A stretch of DNA of 64,000 nucleotides from Butyrivibrio sp. XPD2002. GTDB taxonomy: Bacteria; Bacillota; Clostridia; Lachnospirales; Lachnospiraceae. A model generated the notes under the pieces. That model saw nothing but the letters and a program-made list of their open reading frames with translations. It did not search any database and was not told where the DNA came from. The translations under genes were made by a program, and so were the position numbers. Below, one piece after another: positions 47,554 through 56,288 of the stretch; positions within the stretch are counted from its first letter, which is position 1; every line of letters begins with the position of its first letter. The DNA is taken from positions 1-64,000 of the forward strand of contig NZ_AUIY01000025.1 of the NCBI RefSeq assembly GCF_000423945.1, in the 5' to 3' direction.

Positions 47554-48201
47554 ATGAAGAGTATTATAAAAAATGCATCATTAATGCTTTTATCATTAGT
47601 TCTTGTAGTATCATTTTGTGTTACCCCTGTAAGGGCAGCCGGATTTTCTGTTGGAACCACAGAGGGTGATACCTATGCAAACGAGTTTTTCGGGAAAAAG
47701 CTCGTACTTCCCAAAGGATATACCTTCCTTGAGGGTCAGGAGCTGGCCACCCAGTCAGGAACCCCTCTTAAGGAGTTAAATGATCCCGCAGGGCTGGTAA
47801 AGACCATAGACGGCGGTGATTCTGTTATCATCTGCTATGCATTCGACAGCACAGGAAAAAACAATATAAATGTAAGTCTTGCAAAGATAGACATGGATAA
47901 CGAGCAAGAGGTCATGAATATCCTCAAGGATTTTCTGAGTGACCTTTATACCTCCTCCGGATACGTAGTAAACAAGCTTGAAGTAAATAAGAAGAAGGTA
48001 GCCGGCGAAGACCATTATGTACTTTCTGCTGATTTATCAATAGGCGATGTTGACTGCTATCAGGAAGCAGTAACCTTCCTTAAGGACGGATATGCAATGA
48101 CACTTACAGCTTCCGCATTCACAACTGATGAGACAGACAAAGCTATAGCAAACATTGAAAATACAAATATATCACTTGACACAAAGGCCACAAATGGATA
48201 A
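47554..48201 (+). CDS. Secreted hypothetical protein
   Basis: About 215 residues from the ATG at 47554 with GAGAGGTG upstream; earlier in-frame sequence is leader. A signal peptide covers residues 1-30 (ASLMLLSLVLVVSFCVTPVRAAG). The mature part has one region of mixed alpha/beta character, with DPAGLVKTIDGGDSVIICYAF and KKVAGEDHYVLSADLSIGDV, but no family I recognise. It lies ahead of rpsT in the same direction, about 100 bp away. Confidence 0.8.
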   Translation: MKSIIKNASLMLLSLVLVVSFCVTPVRAAGFSVGTTEGDTYANEFFGKKLVLPKGYTFLEGQELATQSGTPLKELNDPAGLVKTIDGGDSVIICYAFDSTGKNNINVSLAKIDMDNEQEVMNILKDFLSDLYTSSGYVVNKLEVNKKKVAGEDHYVLSADLSIGDVDCYQEAVTFLKDGYAMTLTASAFTTDETDKAIANIENTNISLDTKATNG

Positions 48202-48302
48202 AATATTTTGGTGTATGTGGCATTGACTGTCCGTGTCCGGTTTCATAGCCATATAACTTAGATGACAATTCAATCTTTTAGTAATATTTTATGGAGGAAG
48301 TT

Positions 48303-48566
48303 ATGGCTAATATTAAGTCTGCTAAGAAGAGAATTCTTACAAATCAGAAGAAAGCTGCTAGAAATCAGGCTATCAAGTCTGCTGTAAAGACAGAGATCAA
48401 GAAGGTTAGAACAGCAATCGAGGCTGGCAACAAGGATGAGGCTGCTAAGGCACTTCTTGCTGCTACATCAGCAATCGACAAGGCTGAGTCTAAGGGCGTA
48501 TTCAAGAAGAATACAGCTTCCAGAAAAGTTTCACGTCTTGCTCAGGCTGTTAACAAGATTCAGTAA
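48303..48566 (+). CDS. rpsT: Ribosomal protein S20
   Basis: About 87 residues from the ATG at 48303 with TGGAGGAAG upstream. The sequence is strongly basic with the S20 start MANIKSAKKRILTNQKKAAR and the end FKKNTASRKVSRLAQAVNKI. It binds 16S rRNA in the small subunit. The place opposite lepA is common in Firmicutes. Confidence 0.97.
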   Translation: MANIKSAKKRILTNQKKAARNQAIKSAVKTEIKKVRTAIEAGNKDEAAKALLAATSAIDKAESKGVFKKNTASRKVSRLAQAVNKIQ

Positions 48567-48589
48567 GATAATATATATGAACTTTAAAA

Positions 48590-48630
48590 ACCCCGAAGAT
48601 ATCTTCTCACCGATATCTTCGGGATTTTTT
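48590..48630 (+). terminator. Terminator of rpsT
   Basis: CCCGAAGATATC...GATATCTTCGGG 12-bp stem followed by a T7 run. Confidence 0.92.
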
Positions 48631-48667
48631 TATGTCTTTTCACAAGCACTCTGAGTGAATTTCCACT

Positions 48668-48699
48668 AAAGAAAAATACCTCCCATTGATATGGGAGGC
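48668..48699 (-). terminator. Terminator of the CobW-type gene pair
   Basis: Minus strand CCTCCCAT...ATGGGAGG stem followed by TATTTTTCTTT. Confidence 0.85.
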
Positions 48700-48709
48700 A
48701 TAATCATTA

Positions 48710-49678
48710 TCATACTTCAGGATTTGAAAAATCTATAACGGGATTCTTAGGCTCTGATACATGCTCAAGCTCAACTACGTTAAGAAGAGGTCCAACTCCC
48801 TGATATTCAGGAACAAGTGCCTTTCTGACTTCAGCAGTTATCTTGATCCACTCCTTCTCTTTCAGTTCAGGAGCCTTATCATACTCACATTTAAAGCCTA
48901 AAAACTGCATATCATCTGCGCAGCAGGTCATAGCCATCCTTCCGGGAACAAAGGCGTTATCCGCCATGTCAAAGGGCTTAGCTACCATAGCTGTAAAGCT
49001 TACCTTCTTGCCATCGTATCTGTCTACATGCTCAAGAGCATCAAGATAGAACATTCCATAGCCAAAATTGTTAAGCTCGATGGGATCCTGATTAAGGTCA
49101 AAGGGAAGATCCTCATCAAGAGTAACATCAACCTCGCCGTTCATATCCTCGAAAATAATATCAGCCTTCTGATTTATGGCCTTTACATTTCTCTTATAGG
49201 TAGCAAGATCCTCTATTCCATCACATCTGTTGAACAGGATGAGCTCAGAATTTCTGAGCTGCTCAGAGAGCAGTGACTTCATATTGGTGAAATAGAGCTC
49301 GAAGTTAGAAGCATCAATGATTGTGATCTGCTGCTCCAGTCTCCATGCCTTAGGAAGGCGGAAATTCTTAAAATTCCACATTCCGTTAAACTCTATCAGT
49401 ACTCTCTCAGGATCATACTTTGCTTCCAGAGCCATGAGAGTTGCAGGAGTGAAATCCTCCTCGTCCTCAATGGTCTCAAGAATGGTATTGGTAGCAGCAA
49501 GAAGCTTTTCATCATATTCATTCTCGCCCTCTTCGCAGACGATAAGAAGAGTCTCTCCCTTTGTCTTAAAATAGGGCTGAGCCAGTGTATATTTGAAAAA
49601 GTCTGTCTTTCCGCTATCCAGAAATCCATTTATTACATAAACCGGTTTCATTTTCTTTTCTCTTTTCCTTCCAAACAT
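48710..49678 (-). CDS. G3E/CobW-type GTPase without His-rich region
   Basis: A 322-residue protein (313 if the ATG at 49651 is used). Walker A is GFLDSGKTDFFKYTL and ILFNRCDGI is the GTPase NKxD-like motif. A CXCC zinc motif is missing; the sequence has LLIVCEEGE at the equivalent place. The C-terminal part resembles the CobW C-terminal domain (AMTCCADDMQFLGFKCEY). It lies 30 bp behind the His-rich CobW gene in the same direction. It may be a specialised metallochaperone partner. Confidence 0.85.
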   Translation of the reverse strand: MFGRKREKKMKPVYVINGFLDSGKTDFFKYTLAQPYFKTKGETLLIVCEEGENEYDEKLLAATNTILETIEDEEDFTPATLMALEAKYDPERVLIEFNGMWNFKNFRLPKAWRLEQQITIIDASNFELYFTNMKSLLSEQLRNSELILFNRCDGIEDLATYKRNVKAINQKADIIFEDMNGEVDVTLDEDLPFDLNQDPIELNNFGYGMFYLDALEHVDRYDGKKVSFTAMVAKPFDMADNAFVPGRMAMTCCADDMQFLGFKCEYDKAPELKEKEWIKITAEVRKALVPEYQGVGPLLNVVELEHVSEPKNPVIDFSNPEV

Positions 49679-49708
49679 AAATAGGTCGTCTCCATCAAAA
49701 GGAAATCA

Positions 49709-50977
49709 TTAAAGCTTTCTTCTAAAGAGCTTCTCGAGGTTATCCTGATTAAGCTCAGCTCCGATTACACAGAACTTACCTGTTACATCAGCTGAACCCT
49801 CTCTGATAGTAGGCTCACCGGGTACATAGTCAAATTCGATCCATCCGCCGTTTTCATCGGGAACCATTCCCTTTGCACGAAGAACAACACCGAAGGTCTC
49901 CTCATCCTCAAGTCTGCCAAGCATTGCCTCGATCTCAGACTTATTGTACTTAGCGGGAGTCTCCATTCCCCAGCTGACGAAGATATCATCCGCATCATGG
50001 TGGTGATCGTGCTCATGGTCGTGATGATGTTCATGTTCGTGGTCATGGTCATGATGATGTTCATGTTCGTGGTGATGCTCGTGCTCATGATCGTGGTCGT
50101 GGCTGTGAACACTTGCCGAGGTATCTTCGAGGCTAGTGTGAACGTGTTCCGGCGAGCTATGCGAGAGCGGAACTTCCTTATGTTCATGTTCATGTTCGTG
50201 GTCATGCTCATGCTCGTGTTCATGATCATGATCGTCGTGGTCATGGTCATGCTTGTGTGCTCTGTAAACAGTTACACCCTCTTCATCAGTGAACTTCTCA
50301 GAGCCATGATCGTGGTGATGATGGTGCTCCTCAGCCTTCTGAGCAAGAACCTCCTTAAGAAGCTCTGCCTCAAGGTCATGATTGCCCTCGAATGTATCAA
50401 GCACTTCCTTACCATCAAGCTGATCAAGGGGTGTTGTGATAATTGTTGCCTTAGGATTGTGCTGACGGATAAGCTCTACAGCAGTCTCGATCTTGGCAGC
50501 ATCAGCCTTGTCTGTTCTTGTAAGAAGGATAGTTCCTGCATTCTCGATCTGGTTTGTGAAGAACTCACCAAAGTTCTTGATGTAGATCTTAGCCTTGCTA
50601 ACGTCAACAACTGTAACTGCGCTGTTCATAGTTACTTCAGTCATTCCGTCTGCAACGTTCTGAATTGCTCTCATAACGTCTGAAAGCTTACCAACACCTG
50701 AGGGCTCGATGAGGATTCTCTCAGGTGCATAAGTATCCATAACTTCCTTAAGTGATGTACCGAAGTCTCCAACAAGTGAGCAGCAGATACAACCTGAATT
50801 CATCTCTCTGATATCGATTCCTGACTCCTTAAGGAATCCGCCATCAATACCGATCTCACCAAACTCATTCTCTATAAGTACAGTCTTGGTTCCTGCAAGA
50901 GCTTCCTTCAAAAGCTTCTTAATAAGAGTAGTCTTACCTGCTCCCAGGAAACCGGATATAATATCAATCTTTGTCAT
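49709..50977 (-). CDS. CobW-type metallochaperone GTPase with long His-rich region
   Basis: About 422 residues from the ATG at 50977 (GGAG upstream); an in-frame GTG lies 9 bp earlier. The G3E domain shows Walker A GFLGAGKTTLIKKLL, the metal motif SGCICCSL (CXCC) and LTRTDKAD. Residues about 215-340 are an extreme His/Asp/Glu stretch with many DHDHEH and HHHH groups, a metal-storage or sensing region typical of zinc or nickel chaperones. A CobW C-terminal domain follows. It has its own consensus promoter; the metal is not known but zinc is most likely for this family. Confidence 0.93.
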   Translation of the reverse strand: MTKIDIISGFLGAGKTTLIKKLLKEALAGTKTVLIENEFGEIGIDGGFLKESGIDIREMNSGCICCSLVGDFGTSLKEVMDTYAPERILIEPSGVGKLSDVMRAIQNVADGMTEVTMNSAVTVVDVSKAKIYIKNFGEFFTNQIENAGTILLTRTDKADAAKIETAVELIRQHNPKATIITTPLDQLDGKEVLDTFEGNHDLEAELLKEVLAQKAEEHHHHHDHGSEKFTDEEGVTVYRAHKHDHDHDDHDHEHEHEHDHEHEHEHKEVPLSHSSPEHVHTSLEDTSASVHSHDHDHEHEHHHEHEHHHDHDHEHEHHHDHEHDHHHDADDIFVSWGMETPAKYNKSEIEAMLGRLEDEETFGVVLRAKGMVPDENGGWIEFDYVPGEPTIREGSADVTGKFCVIGAELNQDNLEKLFRRKL

Positions 50978-51034
50978 TTCAATCACACTCCGTTCTTAAT
51001 TATATGTGCTTCTATTACAAGTTATTCACCGCAT

Positions 51035-51063
51035 ATTTTATCCCCAGCATAGTTAATAGTCAA
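51035..51063 (-). promoter_or_regulatory. Promoter of the CobW-type gene pair
   Basis: Minus strand TTGACT (51058-51063), 17-bp spacer, TAAAAT (51035-51040). No clear Zur-like palindrome was seen overlapping it. Confidence 0.75.
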
Positions 51064-51124
51064 GAAAACCTGTTAGCCTTTGCTATTATCCGATATGCTG
51101 AAAACATCCTGATAAATCATAGAA

Positions 51125-52498
51125 TCAGAAATTAACTGCTTTATTCTGTGCATGTTTTTTCAATTTTCCCATCTCAAGAAAATATGTCACCACCAGAATA
51201 ATATCCGCCAATATCCAGGCACTGATCTCTCCATAATAAATTCCACTGCAGCCTATAAGTCTCGTAAGAATAAGTGCGCAGGATACTCTCATAACAAGCT
51301 GCCCCATGCTTGAAACCATTGGAATCACAGTGTTTCCAAGGCCCTGAAGGGATGCCCTCATAATGTATAGCATGTAAAGCAGCGGATAAAAGATGCCCAG
51401 AACCACAAGATAATCATGTCCATAGGCAAATATCTCCTCAGAAGCCGAAGCCCTGTCCACAAAAAGTCCCATTGCCGCTTCTCCAAAGAAAATCATGATA
51501 AACGAACACATAAGCGCAGTGATAATTCCCATCGCCAGGCTTATCCGTACTCCGCTCTTTATTCTGTCAGTTCTGCCTGCGCCATAGTTTTGTGAAACAT
51601 AAGCCACGACAGCCATACTATAGGATGAAGCCGCAATTTCAAGAAGCGCATATATCTTACCTGCTATCGTGTATCCTGTAAGGAAACTGATCTCATACTG
51701 ATTCACACACCTTATGACAATAAGTCCGCCTATAGCAGTTATCACGCTCTGAAAAGCCATTGGCAAACCTACTTCCAAAAGCTCCCAAACTTTTGCTAAA
51801 TTCCCAGTAGTTGATACACTCTCTGAAAAGTGCTTTGTTTCTTTTCTTATTTCAAAAACATGATATCCACAGATAACCATGACAAGGGCCTCGGAAATCA
51901 CCGTTCCAAGAGCAGCCCCTGCTATGCCCATTTTCATAATGCATATAAAAACAAGGTCAAGGATAATATTACAGATAGAAGAAACCGTCATAGCCATAAG
52001 ATGAATGCGGCTGTTCCCGCGGCTCCTAAGCACAGCCGCAAAAAACTGATAGAACACAAGAAACGGAATTCCTGCAAATAGCACATTCACATAGGTTCTT
52101 GCGTACTCAAAGGCCTCTTCTTTTGTTCCGATTATTCTAAGAAACAGTCCCGAAAATAACAAAAGCAGAACTACAAAGACTACTGATATAGCAAGACATA
52201 TTAGTCGGGATTTTTTATAGTAATCCTCAAAGGCTTTCTCATTCTTTTCGCCAAACTTTTTCCCGAGAATGACCGAAAAGCCCTGTATAAGGCCAATCAA
52301 AAATCCATTCACAAGAAAAATAAGCCATTCAGTTCCGCCGATTGCAGCAAGGGCGATGGCACTTATCTTCTTTCCAATGATGATGCCGTCAACGACAGTA
52401 TATAGCTGCTGAAAAACATTTCCCATCATCATGGAAACAGCAAATGAAAATATTAATTTAAACGGATTCCCCCTGGTTAGATCTTTATCTTTGCTCAC
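51125..52498 (-). CDS. MATE family efflux transporter
   Basis: A 457-residue membrane protein with twelve hydrophobic segments in two related halves. The first helix pair reads MMGNVFQQLYTVVDGIIIGK, typical of MATE/DinF-NorM-like proteins of Firmicutes, and the second half begins near AFQSVITAIGGLIVIRCVNQ. It would export drugs or metabolites by Na+ or H+ antiport. It overlaps the protease gene by 4 bp, so both are on one transcript. Confidence 0.93.
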   Translation of the reverse strand: MSKDKDLTRGNPFKLIFSFAVSMMMGNVFQQLYTVVDGIIIGKKISAIALAAIGGTEWLIFLVNGFLIGLIQGFSVILGKKFGEKNEKAFEDYYKKSRLICLAISVVFVVLLLLFSGLFLRIIGTKEEAFEYARTYVNVLFAGIPFLVFYQFFAAVLRSRGNSRIHLMAMTVSSICNIILDLVFICIMKMGIAGAALGTVISEALVMVICGYHVFEIRKETKHFSESVSTTGNLAKVWELLEVGLPMAFQSVITAIGGLIVIRCVNQYEISFLTGYTIAGKIYALLEIAASSYSMAVVAYVSQNYGAGRTDRIKSGVRISLAMGIITALMCSFIMIFFGEAAMGLFVDRASASEEIFAYGHDYLVVLGIFYPLLYMLYIMRASLQGLGNTVIPMVSSMGQLVMRVSCALILTRLIGCSGIYYGEISAWILADIILVVTYFLEMGKLKKHAQNKAVNF

Positions 52499-53331
52499 TC
52501 TGTACCCTCAACAAGCTTTCTAATATCAGCCAGCCTTACGGCCACCATCTCTTTTTTATCCGAACCGCCCACAAGCATTCCTACATAATTGCCGTTAATG
52601 TCAAACACCCCACCGCCTGACATTCCGCTATGCGCGTCGCATTTCACATAAAGCATATTGTAGCCGTAATCCCTGACCATTATATCAGGATTTATAACCG
52701 GGCCATAGACGTACTTATAGCCTATTCCGGTGTCCTTCCCGAAATAATCGTAGGTCTGGACCTCCTTGGCATTGACTACATGCTCTGAGTCCAATGAAAA
52801 CACCACTTCATTTTTCTTCTTATCAAAATCGGATATAACCTCATAATGGGGCTTCACACTGCGAAGCCTCATAAGATTAAAAGCATCGATGTCGGAAGTT
52901 TTCACGCTGACAACAGCGGCATCATAATAATTATCTACCGCTTCAAGCGTCGCATCAGCAATATAACCATTATAAAAAATCACATAATTACTGCCAGCAT
53001 CACTCCAGGTCTTAACCACATGCCTGGCAGTCAGAATCAAAATCTTCTCTTCATCTACAGAAATAATATTTCCCGTGCCATACTCAGAGCCCACCTGGAT
53101 CTGAACAGTTGATGGCCTCACATTCAGCGCTGTCCTTATCAGATTATCCTCAGTCTCTTCATTATCCTTAGCCACAGGAACAGCAAAAGCCTCGCACTCA
53201 ATCATGTCCTTAGCCACTTCCTCCGGCCTAGGCCCCTGGGCCTTAACCTCGAGTTCAGTCACCCCAAACACATTAGCCCCGAATACTATCCCTATAGTTA
53301 GAAGTATTACTGAAAAATTCCTCAACCCCAT
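52495..53331 (-). CDS. Secreted trypsin-like serine protease without PDZ domain
   Basis: A 278-residue protein with an N-terminal signal or anchor (FSVILLTIGIVFGANVFGV). The catalytic triad is visible: His in ILILTARHVVKTW near residue 100, Asp in YYDAAVVSVKTSDI near 140, and Ser in DAHSGMSGGGVFDING near 240. The length covers only the S1C protease domain; HtrA-type PDZ domains are absent. It probably acts at or outside the membrane in protein quality control or processing. Its stop overlaps the start of the MATE gene. Confidence 0.88.
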   Translation of the reverse strand: MGLRNFSVILLTIGIVFGANVFGVTELEVKAQGPRPEEVAKDMIECEAFAVPVAKDNEETEDNLIRTALNVRPSTVQIQVGSEYGTGNIISVDEEKILILTARHVVKTWSDAGSNYVIFYNGYIADATLEAVDNYYDAAVVSVKTSDIDAFNLMRLRSVKPHYEVISDFDKKKNEVVFSLDSEHVVNAKEVQTYDYFGKDTGIGYKYVYGPVINPDIMVRDYGYNMLYVKCDAHSGMSGGGVFDINGNYVGMLVGGSDKKEMVAVRLADIRKLVEGTE

Positions 53332-53379
53332 AGCTACTCATCTTCCCAAATGGATATGCTCACCCAAATATGTAGTGGT

Positions 53380-53585
53380 ATGAATAAACAAAAGCTTAGC
53401 CGTGGAAACAGTGAGCAAAATGCACAATACTATGCGAGATTTAAACCACGAAGATGAGACCTGGCAATCTCGAGTGCCATTGCACGAAGAGATTGATGCT
53501 CAGGGCTCATCGAAGTGCCCGGTTTAACACGAGCATATAGTGTGTATTTTGCTCGCCGATTCCGCGGCTAAGCTTTGTCATTCAT
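53380..53585. repeat. 206-bp long hairpin immediately 3' of rnpB
   Basis: The outer arms (about 55 nt, from AAAGCTTAGCCG inwards) pair over nearly their whole length, with changes that keep pairing (GTGG opposite CCGC-type changes, GTGAGC/GCGAGC). Inside, GATGAG/CTCATC, CAATCTC/GAGATTG and GTGC/GCAC extend the helix to a CATT loop. It lies 6 bp past the rnpB 3' end and ahead of the protease gene. It is either an unusual transcript end, a structured RNA or a MITE; no target duplication was found. Confidence 0.7.
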
Positions 53586-53591
53586 TCTATT

Positions 53592-53940
53592 GTATGAGCA
53601 GGCCTGTAAGCCGGGTTATGTCGAGAATGATCATCTATCTAGGACTGCTGTTGCCAACAGCCTCAAGCGACCCACCTGAAAACGGACCGGGCCGGCCCAT
53701 GGTTTTCTTTTTGGTCTTGCTTCGGATAGGGTTTACATTGCTACAGATGTTACCATCTGCACGGTGGTCTCTTACACCGCCTTTTCACCCTTACTCATAA
53801 AGAGCGGTTGTTTTCTGTTGCACTTTCCCGGGAGTCACCTCCGCCGGACGTTATCCGGTATCCTGCCCTACGAAGCCCGGACTTTCCTCACCCGCGCCCT
53901 TTCGGGACTTGCGGCCGCGATCATTTGTCCTGCTCATACA
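53592..53940 (-). ncRNA. rnpB: RNase P RNA, class A
   Basis: On the minus strand the RNA starts near 53940. P1 is formed by GTATGAGCAGG and CCTGCTCATAC at the two ends. The conserved 5' block GAGGAAAGTCCGGGCTTCGT and the 3' block CATAACCCGGCTTACAGG are present, as is the GGCGGAGG..AACAGAAA region. Length of about 349 nt and overall order fit type A RNase P of clostridia. It cleaves 5' leaders from tRNA precursors. Confidence 0.96.
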
Positions 53941-53987
53941 TATGCATTTTATCAGTGTATAAAATTATGTCAAGCCTTATTCCGGAT

Positions 53988-54950
53988 CTATACGGATTCC
54001 ACAATCTCAAGTACCTGCCTGAAATATTCATTACGTGTTTCTTCTGTTGCATTGAAAATTTCATGTCTGGAATTCTCAAAAGCAATAATTTTCGCATGGG
54101 GAACCTTCGCAGCAAATTCCCTATAACCATCCGGATCAATAAGATGGTCCTGCCCCGCTGTAAATACAGTTATTGGCAGTGTGAGCCTTGAAATATTTTT
54201 GAAAATCCTGTCATGCACCTTATAGCTTGCAAGTCCCCAACCAATGGCTGCACCATAGGTCTGATAATGCTCGTCTTTTAACCGCATCTCAAACATATAG
54301 TCATAACGGGCCCTGGACTGAGCACTGCTTGTTTCAAAAACAGGTTTTGCATCAAAGTGCTTTTGTCTGGGTGCCATAGATTTTCGTTTTCCAAATAAGA
54401 AAGCATAAAATCTTATCAGTATGATCACAAGTTTTGAAGGAACTGACTTCATCTTCAACATAGGAGAGCTCAGAATAGTCCTGTCGAAATAACCCTGATA
54501 GCTCTCAAGAAAAAGAGTTCCCACGGCACCTCCCATGGAGTGCGCAATAAGAATTCGCTTCATTTCTGATGTCGCAGGCATAACCACCTTATCCATAAAA
54601 ACATGGAAATCTTCAACATACGTATTGTAATCATCTATATAGACTACATCAGGTTCCTTCATCTTGCCCTCAGAATAACCGTGTCCTCGCTGTTCAAGGA
54701 AATAGAAACCTAAACCGGCCTGATACAGATACCAGACGTACTCATGATATTTCCCGAAAAATTCGCAAAAACCATGAGCAAAGACAACAACCTTAGTTGC
54801 ATTATCAGGAATGGCAAAATAGTAATTGAGAGTAGTCCCGTCAAAGGATTTAAATTTCCCCTGCTTCACATGAGCTTTGCGAAACTCACTGTTTTCAGTT
54901 TTCATTGTCCGGATGAAATTATCTTCACCCAAGAAATTTACCTTGCTCAT
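53988..54950 (-). CDS. Alpha/beta hydrolase, monoacylglycerol lipase-like
   Basis: A 320-residue hydrolase with the nucleophile elbow AHSMGG near residue 135, a VFAHGFCEFFGKY oxyanion region near 50, Asp in AGQDHLIDPDGY near 270 and His in NSRHEIFNA near 297. This resembles the Hydrolase_4/lysophospholipase family. No signal peptide is seen. The natural ester substrate is unknown. GGAG lies ahead of the ATG. Confidence 0.9.
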   Translation of the reverse strand: MSKVNFLGEDNFIRTMKTENSEFRKAHVKQGKFKSFDGTTLNYYFAIPDNATKVVVFAHGFCEFFGKYHEYVWYLYQAGLGFYFLEQRGHGYSEGKMKEPDVVYIDDYNTYVEDFHVFMDKVVMPATSEMKRILIAHSMGGAVGTLFLESYQGYFDRTILSSPMLKMKSVPSKLVIILIRFYAFLFGKRKSMAPRQKHFDAKPVFETSSAQSRARYDYMFEMRLKDEHYQTYGAAIGWGLASYKVHDRIFKNISRLTLPITVFTAGQDHLIDPDGYREFAAKVPHAKIIAFENSRHEIFNATEETRNEYFRQVLEIVESV

Positions 54951-55016
54951 AAATCTCCTTTTTTATTTGAATGTCTTATATCCCACAGATCACCATAATC
55001 AAAACCTGTGACTTTC

Positions 55017-55577
55017 TCACAGATACTCTACATTTTTCTCCACTATATCCTTTGAAAAAACTGTCCCATAAAATGACCTGTAAATCTCCCAAAGCTTTTC
55101 TTTGGATCTGATACTACTATTTTCCAGTGCAAGTATTATGAAAGGGACTCCAAAGCACCTTGCCCGAAGTCCGGTATCAGTGCATCCGTTCCTTTCATAA
55201 AAGCCTATGCGTCTCGTCTGAAGTTCTTTAAGATCGCGGTCCTTAGAATAAACAGGGTCTTCTACCTCCAGGATGATAAGCCCGGCTCCCGCCATATAAT
55301 CACGGAGCATTTTAATGATCTCACTACCAATACCTTTATTCCTGTACTCTGGATAAACGGCAAGATAATCCACAAGATAACTCATTCCCTGCTTCACAAG
55401 GAACGCATACCCTATGATTCTGGAATCATCAAATAATCCCAAACACTCATATACGCCATTATCAACTGCTTTAAGAATTATCGAAAGTTTTTTGAGCTCA
55501 TCCTTGATAAAATCGTGGACCAGCCGCTCCTGATATATTGTTGTGATCTCGCCCCTTTGAAGCTGCCTGATTTTCAT
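55017..55577 (-). CDS. GNAT family N-acetyltransferase
   Basis: A 186-residue GNAT protein. The acetyl-CoA motif is VYPEYRNKGIGSEIIKML near residue 75-90 with the strand LVDYLAVYPEYR before it. The acceptor is unknown. It overlaps the upstream cupin gene by 4 bp, so both are translated from one message. Confidence 0.88.
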   Translation of the reverse strand: MKIRQLQRGEITTIYQERLVHDFIKDELKKLSIILKAVDNGVYECLGLFDDSRIIGYAFLVKQGMSYLVDYLAVYPEYRNKGIGSEIIKMLRDYMAGAGLIILEVEDPVYSKDRDLKELQTRRIGFYERNGCTDTGLRARCFGVPFIILALENSSIRSKEKLWEIYRSFYGTVFSKDIVEKNVEYL

Positions 55578-56068
55578 CTGATCATGTCCTCCGGATAAGC
55601 AAGATGCTTTATCTTCTCATAATCTGCAGGGCAGATATCTCTTATCTCTTTATCCCCTATAAGTCTGAATTTATCATATGTAAACTTAGGAGTAGTAGCA
55701 CATGACATAAAACAGAAGCTACCCTTATCAAGATTTTCTGCAGCAAAAATGGCTCCCTTAGGTAACACTGTCATAGCCCTCTGATCTTCACCCTGACCAA
55801 TTACAACCTCCGACACGATACCATATATGATCATGGTAATCTTAAGAGCGCAGCCCTCATGGTGGTACCATATCTCATCACAGTCAATCTGATGAAAATG
55901 AGATATATCCTCTCCTTCAAGTAAAAAATAGATGCTACCCATCAGCGAACGGTTTTCATGTCCGAATGGGGCAGTGTATACTTCTGCAAACCATCCGCCT
56001 TCAGGATGCTGCTCCATATGGTATTTTTCTTTTAAATACTCTGTTCTCTCCATTGTCTCCCCTGCCAT
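55574..56068 (-). CDS. DUF985 cupin family protein
   Basis: A 164-residue protein with the DUF985 pattern: MEQHPEGGWFAEVY at the start, SIYFLLEGEDISHFHQIDCDEIWYHHEG in the middle and the WGPDF-like region replaced by CATTPKFTYDKFRLI near the end. The fold is a double-stranded beta barrel; function is unproven, with sugar epimerase/isomerase relations suggested for the family. A start at 56053 with GGGGAG close upstream is an alternative. Confidence 0.88.
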   Translation of the reverse strand: MAGETMERTEYLKEKYHMEQHPEGGWFAEVYTAPFGHENRSLMGSIYFLLEGEDISHFHQIDCDEIWYHHEGCALKITMIIYGIVSEVVIGQGEDQRAMTVLPKGAIFAAENLDKGSFCFMSCATTPKFTYDKFRLIGDKEIRDICPADYEKIKHLAYPEDMIR

Positions 56069-56156
56069 CTTTTTTCATTAAAATCCTACTCATATTCTAA
56101 CATACAAAATTATCAGGAATTCACCAACAGCGCAGGAATCATTTTATAATTTTCCA

Positions 56157-56185
56157 TTGACATTTCACAGTCATTTTGTTATTTT
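56157..56185 (+). promoter_or_regulatory. Promoter of the Rpn-family gene
   Basis: TTGACA (56157-56162), 17-bp spacer, TATTTT (56180-56185). Confidence 0.65.
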
Positions 56186-56288
56186 GGTATTCGCATCACT
56201 TCCGATGCAACAGAAATTTTATTTCTGAAAATTCCATTCCTTATTCATGAATAACGAAACATTAACAAATAACTGGAGGAGTAATTTA

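Noticed and set aside
49990..50260. CRISPR-like short repeats
   Set aside because: The repetition comes from His/Asp/Glu codons within the CobW gene; there are no regular spacers.
49997..50683. Plus-strand ORF rich in Val and Met opposite the His-rich CobW gene
   Set aside because: It is the antisense of CAT/CAC-type His and acidic codons, with no ribosome site; an artefact of low complexity.
53540..54191. Plus-strand ORFs over rnpB
   Set aside because: They cross the RNase P RNA and the end of the hydrolase gene and show no protein family features.
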